A stretch of 13,903 nucleotides of DNA from WGAL01 sp964570865. Lineage in GTDB: Bacteria; Bacteroidota; Ignavibacteria; Ignavibacteriales; Melioribacteraceae. The notes under the pieces are model-generated. The model saw only the letters and a program-made list of their open reading frames with translations, made no database searches and was not told the DNA's origin. Of the stretch, positions 1 through 6,332 are shown piece after piece. The stretch is taken from positions 1-13,903 of the forward strand of contig CAZMZM010000060.1 of NCBI GenBank assembly GCA_964570865.1. Direction: 5' to 3'. How positions within the stretch are numbered: position 1 is the stretch's first letter; each line of letters starts with the position of its first letter. Position numbers and translations under genes: made by a program.

Positions 1-216
1 GAAATTTCCGGTGATTTTTTGTTGTTGTTTCTAATCTTCATCCCGAAGTTTATTGTGTGTCGCAATGTGTCGGCAATTATAAAGTTAATTTTTCAGCTTC
101 CGATTTACCGAACTGCGTTTACTTTTACACTTATAATATTCTTCAACGTGAATAACGGTATCTTCTTTCCTCCTCTTTCCAACATGAGTTATGAATTAGT
201 TTATTGCTATAAAAAA

Positions 217-247
217 TTGCTTTTCCAGTTTTAAAAGAATAATTTTG
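217..247 (+). promoter_or_regulatory. Candidate Bacteroidota-type promoter for add
   Basis: TAATTTTG at 240-247 fits the Bacteroidota -7 consensus TAnnTTTG exactly. A TTG at 217-219 lies 20 bases upstream, near the usual distance for the -33 element. The predicted start of transcription, around 252-254, would give a very short leader before the ribosome binding site at 257-264. The match rests on one octamer in AT-rich DNA, so chance is possible. I chose it because it sits directly before the first gene of the add-hutU unit. Confidence 0.35.
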
Positions 248-267
248 AATGTAAAAAGGAAGGAAAT

Positions 268-1359
268 ATGACTACCGAAGAAATAATACGAAAAGCCCCG
301 AAAGTAATGTTACACGACCATTTGGACGGCGGATTGCGCACTGAAACAATCATAGATTTAGCTAAGAAAATCAACTACGACAAACTCCCGACCGAAGACC
401 CGAAAGAGCTTGCCGAATGGTTTCACAGAGGAGCCAACAAGGGTAATTTAATTGAATATCTGCAAGGATTCGAACACACTTGCGCTGTTATGCAGACCAA
501 AGAAAACTTAGAACGAGTCGCATACGAAATGATGGAAGATATGAAAAATGACGGCGTTGTTTATGTTGAAACACGTTTTGCCCCTTCTCTTCATCTTCAG
601 CAAGGTTTATATTTTGATGATGTTATGGATGCTGTTCTTTCAGGTTTGGAAAAAGGGAAAAAAGATTTTGGCGTAGGTTACGGACTTATTTTGTGCGCTC
701 TTCGCAATATGACAGATTCTCTCGAAATAGCCGAGCTTGCCGTAAACTATCGCCTAAAAGGCGTTGTCGGGTTTGACCTTGCCGGTGAAGAAGGAGGCTA
801 TCCACCCAAAAAGCATATCGAAGCTTTTCAGTTTATCGAAAGAGAAAACTTTAACATTACAATTCATGCGGGAGAGGCTTTTGGAAAAGAATCGATTTGG
901 CAAGCAATTCAGTATTGCGGGGCACACCGAATCGGACACGCTACAAGATTGAGCGAAGACATTGTTTATGATGAAAGCGGCGATAATATTGTTGCTCTCG
1001 GAGATTTGGCTCAGTATATTTTGGATAAAAGAGTCCCGCTCGAAATTTGCCTTTTAAGTAATGTCCACACCGGTGCAGTCGATAAATTGGAAAACCATCC
1101 GTTCCCCAAATTGTACAAAAAACATTTCCGCGTTTTCCTAAATACCGACGACAGACTGATGAGCGACACTACATTAACCAATGAATATTTGACAGCATCC
1201 CGCTTGTTTGGAATTACGCTTGAGGATATTGAAAAATTAAACTTGAATGCAATGAAATCGGCATTTGCCCATTATGACGAACGCTTGCACTACATTTACA
1301 ATGTAATAAAACCGGGCTACAAAAAAATTAAAGAAGAACTTTTATCATTAAAACAGTAA
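268..1359 (+). CDS. add: Adenosine deaminase
   Basis: Cytosolic zinc enzyme that hydrolyses adenosine or deoxyadenosine to inosine or deoxyinosine plus ammonia, in purine salvage. The 363 residues have the full amidohydrolase set: H16 and H18 in HDHLDGG (metal), the stretch GFDLAGEEGGYPP (169-180), H200 and E203 in HAGE (metal and proton transfer), H224 in RIGH, and the D294-D295 pair in NTDD. The segment NTDDRLMSDTT and the late NAMKSAF stretch resemble, from memory, the actinobacterial Add subgroup more than the E. coli one. AGGAAGGA at 257-264 precedes the ATG and supports this start. The next gene follows after 6 bases, so add probably heads an operon with the 114-residue protein and hutU. 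A related substrate such as 6-amino-6-deoxyfutalosine cannot be excluded by sequence reading alone, since deaminases of this family are known to do that in some menaquinone pathways. Confidence 0.92.
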   Translation: MTTEEIIRKAPKVMLHDHLDGGLRTETIIDLAKKINYDKLPTEDPKELAEWFHRGANKGNLIEYLQGFEHTCAVMQTKENLERVAYEMMEDMKNDGVVYVETRFAPSLHLQQGLYFDDVMDAVLSGLEKGKKDFGVGYGLILCALRNMTDSLEIAELAVNYRLKGVVGFDLAGEEGGYPPKKHIEAFQFIERENFNITIHAGEAFGKESIWQAIQYCGAHRIGHATRLSEDIVYDESGDNIVALGDLAQYILDKRVPLEICLLSNVHTGAVDKLENHPFPKLYKKHFRVFLNTDDRLMSDTTLTNEYLTASRLFGITLEDIEKLNLNAMKSAFAHYDERLHYIYNVIKPGYKKIKEELLSLKQ

Positions 1360-1365
1360 GGTACC

Positions 1366-1710
1366 ATGGCAAAAAAAGCGCTTAAATTTAATAACTACAC
1401 ATATAGTTTCGATAAGAATGAAAAAAAACTTGTTTTAAGTTTCTGCAATCAGGCAGTTAAGGAAATGGCGACCGACTCCCGCTTTGCTCAAGAAGTTGCT
1501 ATTTTTAATTCGATAATTGACAAACTGAATTCCCCCGCTATGGAAGTTAAGCTGACAAGAAAAGAATCGACTCGGCTTGCATTTCAGCTGCGCGAAAATA
1601 CAAAGCAGCTTAAAAAGAAATTGGACGGAAGTTCGTTTATAAAAAAGTGGTTTTATAAATCCATTTACACTCAATATCAAAATTTATTAGACAATCATTT
1701 CGAGGATTAA
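1366..1710 (+). CDS. Unrecognised 114-residue protein between add and hutU
   Basis: I do not recognise this family. The gene starts 6 bases after add and ends 3 bases before hutU, so it is almost certainly co-transcribed and probably translationally coupled. The protein is soluble, with no signal peptide or membrane segment. Residues 1-30 look like a short beta-type segment (NNYTYSFDKNEKKLVLSFC). The remainder looks mainly helical and becomes strongly basic around residues 62-92 (KLTRKESTRLAFQL, then KQLKKKLDG), ending in an aromatic stretch (KKWFYKSIYTQYQNLL). A helical, nucleic-acid- or protein-binding role would fit the charge, but that is a guess. Length, start codon, SD-like TAAGGT before the ATG and the tight spacing all favour a real gene. 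There are no conserved metal-binding or catalytic motifs that I can see. Confidence 0.7.
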   Translation: MAKKALKFNNYTYSFDKNEKKLVLSFCNQAVKEMATDSRFAQEVAIFNSIIDKLNSPAMEVKLTRKESTRLAFQLRENTKQLKKKLDGSSFIKKWFYKSIYTQYQNLLDNHFED

Positions 1711-1713
1711 GAA

Positions 1714-3366
1714 ATGGCACACAGAGAAATTCATGCCCCGCACGGCAAAACGTTACACACAAAAGGTTGGATACAAGAAGCGGCAATGAGAATGTTGATG
1801 AACAATCTTGACCCGGAAGTTGCCGAAAATCCGGACGAGTTAATTATTTACGGCGGCTCCGGAAAAGCTGCTCGTAACTGGGAATCTTATGATGCAATAA
1901 TCGAATCATTAAAAAAATTAGAGGATGACGAAACTTTGCTGGTTCAATCGGGTAAACCGGTTGGTATTTTCCGCACGCATAAGGATGCTCCGCGAGTTTT
2001 AATTTCAAATGCAATGTTAGTACCCGATTGGGCGAACTGGGACGAATTCAGACGCCTTGAGCACCTTGGATTAACAATGTACGGCCAAATGACCGCCGGA
2101 AGTTGGATTTATATCGGTACACAGGGAATTCTGCAGGGTACTTACGAAACATTCGCCGAGTGTGCACGACAACATTTCGGCGGCTCGCTTACCGGTAAGT
2201 TTTTACTTACGGCAGGTATCGGCGGAATGGGAGGAGCACAACCCCTTGCGGCAACAATGAACGGCGCAGCTTTCCTCGGCATCGAAGTTGATAGAGAACG
2301 CCTCCAGAAGCGAATTGATACGGGCTATTTGGATGTTATAGCCAAAGACCTTGATCATGCCTTGGAGCTTATAGAAGAAGCCAAATCTAACAAGGAAGCC
2401 TTGTCAGTCGGTTTGGTTGGAAATGCCGGCGAAGTTTTACCTGAAATCTTAAAACGGAATATTATACCCGATGTATTAACCGATCAGACTTCGGCTCACG
2501 ATACGTTAAACGGATATGTTCCGATGGGAATGACTTTGGAGGAAGCGTTTAAGCTGCGGGAAGAAAACCCTGAAGAATATATTAAGCGCTCCAAAGCTAC
2601 TATTGCGGAACACGTTAAAGCGATGCTGGAATTCCAAAAGAGAGGCGCAATTACTTTTGACTACGGAAACAACATCAGAGGCGAAGCCAAGGAGAACGGA
2701 GTAGAAAATGCTTTTGATATTCCCGGATTTGTCCCCGAATTTATTCGTCCACTTTTTAATGACGGAAAAGGTCCGTTCCGTTGGGCCGCTCTATCCGGCG
2801 ACCCGAACGATATTTATGAAACGGATAAAGCCGTAATGGAAACTTTTCCTGAAGACGAAGCATTGGTACGCTGGATTAAATTAGCTCAGGAAAAAGTACA
2901 TTTTCAAGGATTACCTTCCCGTATTTGTTGGCTCGGTTATGGCGACAGAGCTAAGATGGGGAAAATATTTAACGACCTGGTAGCAAGCGGTAAAGTTAGC
3001 GCACCGATTGTTATAGGGCGCGACCATTTGGATTGCGGCTCTGTTGCTTCTCCGTACCGCGAGACGGAAGGGATGAAGGACGGAAGCGATGCAATTGCCG
3101 ACTGGCCTATCTTAAACGCTCTGATGAATGCTATTGGCGGTGCAAGTTGGGTTTCGGTACATCACGGCGGCGGAGTCGGAATCGGTAAGTCGATTCACGC
3201 CGGAATGGTGATTGTAGCCGACGGAACACCAGAAGCAGAAAAACGTTTGGAAAGAGTGTTAACATATGATCCCGGAATGGGAATTGTTCGCCATGCAGAT
3301 GCAGGTTATGAACGTGCAATCGAGAATGCTAAAAAATTCGGCGTTAAAATCCCGATGCTGAAATAA
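1714..3366 (+). CDS. hutU: Urocanate hydratase (urocanase)
   Basis: Cytosolic enzyme of histidine breakdown that adds water to urocanate to form 4-imidazolone-5-propionate, using tightly bound NAD+. At 550 residues it has the normal length of the family. Signature stretches are present: YGGSGKAARNW (46-56), GQMTAGSWIYIGTQGI (124-139), TAGIGGMGGAQP (166-177, nucleotide binding), and SRICWLGYGDR (402-412), whose C405 matches the catalytic cysteine of the Pseudomonas enzyme. GRDHLDCGSVASPYRETE (435-452) and the glycine-rich HHGGGVGIGKSIHAG (483-497) complete the active-site region. GAGG just upstream, inside the end of the previous gene, supports the ATG. HutH (histidine ammonia-lyase) and HutI are not beside it, so urocanate must come from a gene elsewhere or from outside. 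Last gene of the add unit, followed by a hairpin. Confidence 0.97.
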   Translation: MAHREIHAPHGKTLHTKGWIQEAAMRMLMNNLDPEVAENPDELIIYGGSGKAARNWESYDAIIESLKKLEDDETLLVQSGKPVGIFRTHKDAPRVLISNAMLVPDWANWDEFRRLEHLGLTMYGQMTAGSWIYIGTQGILQGTYETFAECARQHFGGSLTGKFLLTAGIGGMGGAQPLAATMNGAAFLGIEVDRERLQKRIDTGYLDVIAKDLDHALELIEEAKSNKEALSVGLVGNAGEVLPEILKRNIIPDVLTDQTSAHDTLNGYVPMGMTLEEAFKLREENPEEYIKRSKATIAEHVKAMLEFQKRGAITFDYGNNIRGEAKENGVENAFDIPGFVPEFIRPLFNDGKGPFRWAALSGDPNDIYETDKAVMETFPEDEALVRWIKLAQEKVHFQGLPSRICWLGYGDRAKMGKIFNDLVASGKVSAPIVIGRDHLDCGSVASPYRETEGMKDGSDAIADWPILNALMNAIGGASWVSVHHGGGVGIGKSIHAGMVIVADGTPEAEKRLERVLTYDPGMGIVRHADAGYERAIENAKKFGVKIPMLK

Positions 3367-3389
3367 TTGTAAATAACACAAAGCTTGAT

Positions 3390-3424
3390 ATGTTATTCTG
3401 AAGAGATATAACACGTCTCTTTTT
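3390..3424 (+). repeat. Degenerate palindromic repeat, copy A
   Basis: This stretch opens with ATGTTATTCT (3390-3399) and contains ACGTCTC (3413-3419) 13 bases later. The same two blocks occur in the same order, 20 bases apart, on the opposite strand at 4480-4444. Each copy can fold into a hairpin. I infer two decayed members of one REP-like intergenic family. Two short blocks alone are weak proof, and the repeat overlaps the probable terminator of hutU. Confidence 0.4.
3401..3424 (+). terminator. Probable terminator after hutU
   Basis: AAGAGA (3401-3406) pairs with TCTCTT (3416-3421) around a 9-base loop, and the T-run continues to 3424, so the stem is followed by U residues as expected. 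The stem is short and AU-rich, so termination may be weak. An alternative fold exists: TCTCTTTTT (3416-3424) is perfectly complementary to AAAAAGAGA (3426-3434) with a single base between them. Confidence 0.45.
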
Positions 3425-3486
3425 AAAAAAGAGAATAAGCTTAAAAAAATTAGGTAGTGAAATGTATTCCTACTTTCGATAAACAA

Positions 3487-3492
3487 AGGAGG
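3487..3492 (+). promoter_or_regulatory. Ribosome binding site of serA
   Basis: AGGAGG lies 6 bases before the ATG at 3499. It decides the start: the reading frame is open further upstream to an in-frame ATG at 3457, but that one has no such site and would add 14 residues before the normal N-terminus MKILVATVKPF. Confidence 0.85.
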
Positions 3493-3498
3493 TACAAA

Positions 3499-4419
3499 AT
3501 GAAAATATTAGTAGCAACCGTTAAACCGTTTGCTTCTGTTGCAGTGAACGGAATAAAAGAGATAGTTGAAAAAGCAAACTATGAATTTGCTTTACTTGAA
3601 AAATATGAAAATCAAAATCAATTAATTGAGGCTGTTAAAGATGCGGACGCCATTATCATCCGAAGTGATAAAATTACAAAAGAAGTAATTGATGCCGCTA
3701 AAAATCTTAAAATTGTTGTTCGTGCCGGTGCAGGCTATGATAACGTTGATTTACAAGCCGCAAGTGAGAAAGGTATTGTGGTTATGAACACTCCGGGGCA
3801 AAACTCAAATGCCGTTGCCGAATTAGCTCTCGGACTTATGATTTACGCAGCTCGCGGATTCTTTAACGGGAAACCCGGAACAGAATTAAAAGGTAAAACT
3901 CTCGGAATTCATGCTTACGGTCATGTCGGCAGTTTGGTAGGAAAATTAGGAAAAGCTTTCGGTATGGAAGTTAGTGCTTTCGATCCTTTTATTCCGGCTG
4001 AAACAATTGAAGCTGACGGAGTAAAGGTTTATAATTCTGTTGACGAATTATACGCTAACAATCAATATATTTCGCTCCACATTCCCGCTACACCGCAAAC
4101 TGTTAAATCAATCAATTTCGATTTACTCAACAAGATGCCTAAAGGTGCTACTTTGCTTAATACTGCTCGTAAAGAAGTGATTGACGAAGAAGGTTTACTG
4201 CAATTGATGAGAGAACGTGATGATTTCAAATACATCTCGGATATTGCCCCCGACAACGGCGAGCTTCTCTTGGAAAAATATAACGGCAGATGCTATTTTA
4301 CTCCTAAAAAGATGGGAGCGCAAACGGCGGAAGCAAATATTAATGCGGGCTTGGCGGCAGCAAATCAAATAGTAAATTTCTTTGTTAATGGAGATACTAC
4401 TTTTCAAGTAAACAAATAA
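3499..4419 (+). CDS. serA: D-3-phosphoglycerate dehydrogenase, short Bacteroidota type
   Basis: Cytosolic NAD-linked enzyme that oxidises 3-phosphoglycerate to 3-phosphohydroxypyruvate, the first step of serine synthesis. The 306 residues comprise the outer substrate domain (about 1-95 and the C-terminal helix) and the inner nucleotide domain (about 100-280). There is no C-terminal ACT domain, so the classical serine feedback site is absent. Visible motifs: RAGAGYDNVD (75-84), NTPGQNSNAVAE (97-108), the nucleotide loop GIHAYGHVG (136-144) with alanine where the first glycine of GxGxxG is usual, D162 after the second strand (favouring NAD over NADP), and NTAR with catalytic R224. The usual catalytic histidine of TPH-x-G is lysine K270 in TPKKMGAQT. 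From memory this signature is typical of Bacteroidota SerA. Neither serC nor serB is adjacent. The related D-2-hydroxyacid dehydrogenases are the alternative call. Confidence 0.85.
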   Translation: MKILVATVKPFASVAVNGIKEIVEKANYEFALLEKYENQNQLIEAVKDADAIIIRSDKITKEVIDAAKNLKIVVRAGAGYDNVDLQAASEKGIVVMNTPGQNSNAVAELALGLMIYAARGFFNGKPGTELKGKTLGIHAYGHVGSLVGKLGKAFGMEVSAFDPFIPAETIEADGVKVYNSVDELYANNQYISLHIPATPQTVKSINFDLLNKMPKGATLLNTARKEVIDEEGLLQLMRERDDFKYISDIAPDNGELLLEKYNGRCYFTPKKMGAQTAEANINAGLAAANQIVNFFVNGDTTFQVNK

Positions 4420-4440
4420 TCTGTTAACTTCCCATCTTTG

Positions 4441-4480
4441 TGTGAGACGTCTTCCGAGGCGTCTCACTATAGAATAACAT
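4441..4480 (-). repeat. Palindromic repeat, copy B, between convergent genes
   Basis: Read on the - strand this opens with ATGTTATTCT (4480-4471) and continues into a strong hairpin. GTGAGACGTC (4442-4451) pairs with GGCGTCTCAC (4458-4467) through 10 pairs, one of them G-U, around the loop TTCCGA. It lies in the 83-base gap between the ends of serA and the MqnA-like gene. It could act as a two-way terminator, but no T-run follows directly on either strand. The shared blocks with 3390-3419 suggest a dispersed repeat instead. Confidence 0.5.
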
Positions 4481-4502
4481 GCAATTCGTTTTTACAAACA
4501 GT

Positions 4503-5264
4503 TCAGACAAAAGTAACTTCTTTCATCTCTTCGGTTAAACCGTAGTAAAAGGGAATTTGCCTCAGTTCTTTGTAGCCGTTAATCTCAGTTTCGGTAAGTT
4601 CAAAATAGAGCGTATTAAAATTTTGCAAAACAAAATCGATTGCCCCTTTATCAAATCCTTTCTTCTTCAGTATTCCTTTTGAAGTAATTTCGAGTTGTTC
4701 TTCAATCTTAATAATATTTTGATTAATAAATTCCAAAATAGATTTATTGTTTGCAGCCAGAATATATTTTAAGTAGGGCGTATCAATGAAATCTGCAATT
4801 AATTCCGCAAAACTGTCGCCGTGCATAAAATTACCGTTAGCAAAGTTAATATCACCCGATACCAGCAATGAAGAATCGGGTGCGTTTTCAATCGTAGGAA
4901 TTACATTCTGTTCAACTTCTATATTGTAATTTTCTCTGAATATTACGCGGCTCAAAACTATTTCGTTTAACGAAACCGTACCAGCCAAAGAAAGTTTATT
5001 AATGTTTTTCGGATTTTTCGGAAAGTATAAATAATCATCGGATAATACTCCGTCAAATGCAATCCCGAAACGCTTGGAGACGAAAAGAGCTTCGTCGTTA
5101 ATTATTTCCAACGAAGGAAGTAATGCCGCATCTATTTTGCCATCCGACAAAAAGCTGTGCAGTTCCGGATTTGTTAACTGTGTAACCGAAAAAAACTCAG
5201 CGGGAAACGCCGAAATAAAGAGGTCGGCGAATATTGTTTGGGGTATTCCTAATCTTATGCGCAT
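4503..5264 (-). CDS. Divergent MqnA-like protein (chorismate dehydratase family)
   Basis: The 253 residues look like a divergent member of the MqnA group, which has the two-lobed fold of solute-binding proteins. True MqnA converts chorismate to 3-enolpyruvyl-benzoate in the futalosine route to menaquinone. Supporting stretches are L-x-x-G-K-I-DAALLPS (about 39-51) followed by an IAFDG-type segment (68-72), and the later LLVSGDINF and SFAELIADFIDTPYLKYILAANN stretch, which matches the usual sequence order of the family. The N-terminal V-P-Y-x-N-x-x-P-L motif of catalytic MqnA is not recognisable (here RLGIPQTIFADLF), so the enzyme activity may differ or be lost. There is no signal peptide. The ATG at 5264 follows directly after the rplS terminator and has no ribosome binding site; an in-frame TAG lies within the terminator stem region, so no longer start exists. 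The gene converges on serA. Confidence 0.5.
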   Translation of the reverse strand: MRIRLGIPQTIFADLFISAFPAEFFSVTQLTNPELHSFLSDGKIDAALLPSLEIINDEALFVSKRFGIAFDGVLSDDYLYFPKNPKNINKLSLAGTVSLNEIVLSRVIFRENYNIEVEQNVIPTIENAPDSSLLVSGDINFANGNFMHGDSFAELIADFIDTPYLKYILAANNKSILEFINQNIIKIEEQLEITSKGILKKKGFDKGAIDFVLQNFNTLYFELTETEINGYKELRQIPFYYGLTEEMKEVTFV

Positions 5265-5267
5265 AAT

Positions 5268-5290
5268 AAAAAAGCCGCCCTAAAGCGGCT
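5268..5290 (-). terminator. Rho-independent terminator after rplS
   Basis: On the - strand AGCCGC (5290-5285) pairs with GCGGCT (5278-5273) around a 6-base loop, followed by six T residues (5273-5268). It lies 7 bases after the rplS stop codon and is the clearest terminator in the window. The T-run ends three bases before the start codon of the next gene on the same strand, which is unusual. Confidence 0.85.
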
Positions 5291-5297
5291 CTTAAAA

Positions 5298-5645
5298 TTA
5301 ATGAAGGTTTTTGTCTTTGATTCTTGCAGCTTTACCGGAAAGGTTTCTGAGATAATAAAGTTTAGCTCTTCTAACTTTACCTTCGCGCAATAAGTCAATT
5401 TTAGCAATCTTAGGTGATGCGTAAGGGAAAATTCTTTCGACCCCAACGCCATTGGTAACTTTACGAACCGTAAATGTTCTTCCTATTCCGCTTCCTTTTA
5501 TTGCAATTACATCCCCTTCAAACTGCTGGATTCTTTCTTTATTTCCTTCAATCACTCTAACGTGAACTCGTACTTTGTCACCCGCTTTAAATTTCGGATA
5601 ATCACTTCTTATCTGGTCTTTCACCAATTCTGTTGCTCTGTTCAT
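5298..5645 (-). CDS. rplS: 50S ribosomal protein L19
   Basis: Structural protein of the large ribosomal subunit located at the interface with the 30S subunit. The 115 residues match the family length. The conserved core is present: FKAGDKVRVHVRVIEGNKERIQ (19-40; its first part DKVRVHV is diagnostic), FEGDVIAIKG, then GIGRTFTVRKVTNGVGVER (53-71) and the basic end KVRRAKLYYLRNLSGKAARI. GGAG with a 7-base spacing overlaps the end of trmD and supports the ATG. Only 3 bases separate it from trmD, so it is translated as the last gene of the rpsP-khpA-rimM-trmD-rplS unit. A strong terminator follows. Confidence 0.98.
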   Translation of the reverse strand: MNRATELVKDQIRSDYPKFKAGDKVRVHVRVIEGNKERIQQFEGDVIAIKGSGIGRTFTVRKVTNGVGVERIFPYASPKIAKIDLLREGKVRRAKLYYLRNLSGKAARIKDKNLH

Positions 5646-5648
5646 CTT

Positions 5649-6332
5649 CTACTCCGATCTATTAATATTTTTCCATTTCTCAGTTAAAATTTTTGACTGC
5701 TCTTCTTTCCACTCTTTTATCAACTTTTCGTTGCCCGATAGCAATACATCGGGAACTTCCAATCCGCGGTATATTGCGGGACGAGTGTAAAATGGAGCTT
5801 CTATTTCTTCTCCGTCCATAAACGAATCCTGCAATGCGGATTCACTGTCGTTAAGCACGCCCGGCAGTAATCTGACAACAGCATCGACTAAAATTAATGC
5901 CGGCAGCTCTCCGCCGCTTAACACAAAATCGCCAATTGAGATTTCATCCGTTACAAAAGTATCGATTACTCTTTCGTCAACCCCTTTGTAATGTCCGGCG
6001 ATAATAATCATGTTTTTGACAAGAGAAAAACGATTGCAGATCTTTTGGTTAAGCGTTTTACCGCGAGGAGTCATAAAAACAACTTTCTCATATTCCCTTT
6101 CTTCTTTCAGTTTTTCAATCAAATGAAAGAAAGGTTCCGGTTTTAAAAGCATTCCCGGCCCGCCGCCAAAAGGTTTGTCATCAATTTGCTTATGTTTATC
6201 GTAAGCATAATCGCGCAAATTATGGACGACGATTTCAACTTTCCCTTTATTCTGAGCGCGCTTTACAATACTTGTGTTTAGCGGACTGTCCAGCAAATCG
6301 GGCACTGCCGATATTATATCAATCCTCATCAT
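5649..6332 (-). CDS. trmD: tRNA (guanine-37-N1)-methyltransferase
   Basis: Uses S-adenosylmethionine to methylate G37 next to the anticodon of tRNAs that read CNN and some other codons, preventing +1 frameshifts. The protein belongs to the knotted SPOUT class and acts as a dimer. With the start at 6332 it has 227 residues, normal length. Motifs: GGGPGM (56-61), GHYKGVDERV (113-122) and SIGDFVLSGGE (132-142), which form the cofactor knot, and FYTRP (181-185) with the substrate-side loop. The stretch LLSGN has Asn where many homologues have His. Two ATG codons (6332 and 6329) follow AGGAGG (6350-6345) by 12 and 15 bases; I took the nearer one. The start overlaps the end of rimM by 14 bases, which suggests coupled translation. 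Confidence 0.95.
   Translation of the reverse strand: MMRIDIISAVPDLLDSPLNTSIVKRAQNKGKVEIVVHNLRDYAYDKHKQIDDKPFGGGPGMLLKPEPFFHLIEKLKEEREYEKVVFMTPRGKTLNQKICNRFSLVKNMIIIAGHYKGVDERVIDTFVTDEISIGDFVLSGGELPALILVDAVVRLLPGVLNDSESALQDSFMDGEEIEAPFYTRPAIYRGLEVPDVLLSGNEKLIKEWKEEQSKILTEKWKNINRSE

Noticed and set aside
1..41. Possible divergent gene start on the - strand (ATG at 41, open to the window edge) and a 32-codon frame from 185
   Set aside because: Too short to judge, without a ribosome binding site before the ATG at 41. The GGAGG inside 165-180 on the - strand has no suitable start codon after it.
19..234. 71-residue hydrophobic open frame on the + strand before add
   Set aside because: It starts with TTG without a ribosome binding site, and its composition is what AT-rich, T-rich non-coding DNA gives. 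No family features.
3131..3486. Two - strand open frames across the end of hutU and the following gap
   Set aside because: They overlap hutU codons, lack ribosome binding sites and resemble no family.
3457..3498. Longer N-terminus for SerA from the ATG at 3457
   Set aside because: The perfect ribosome binding site at 3487-3492 and the family N-terminus MKILVATVKPF both point to 3499.
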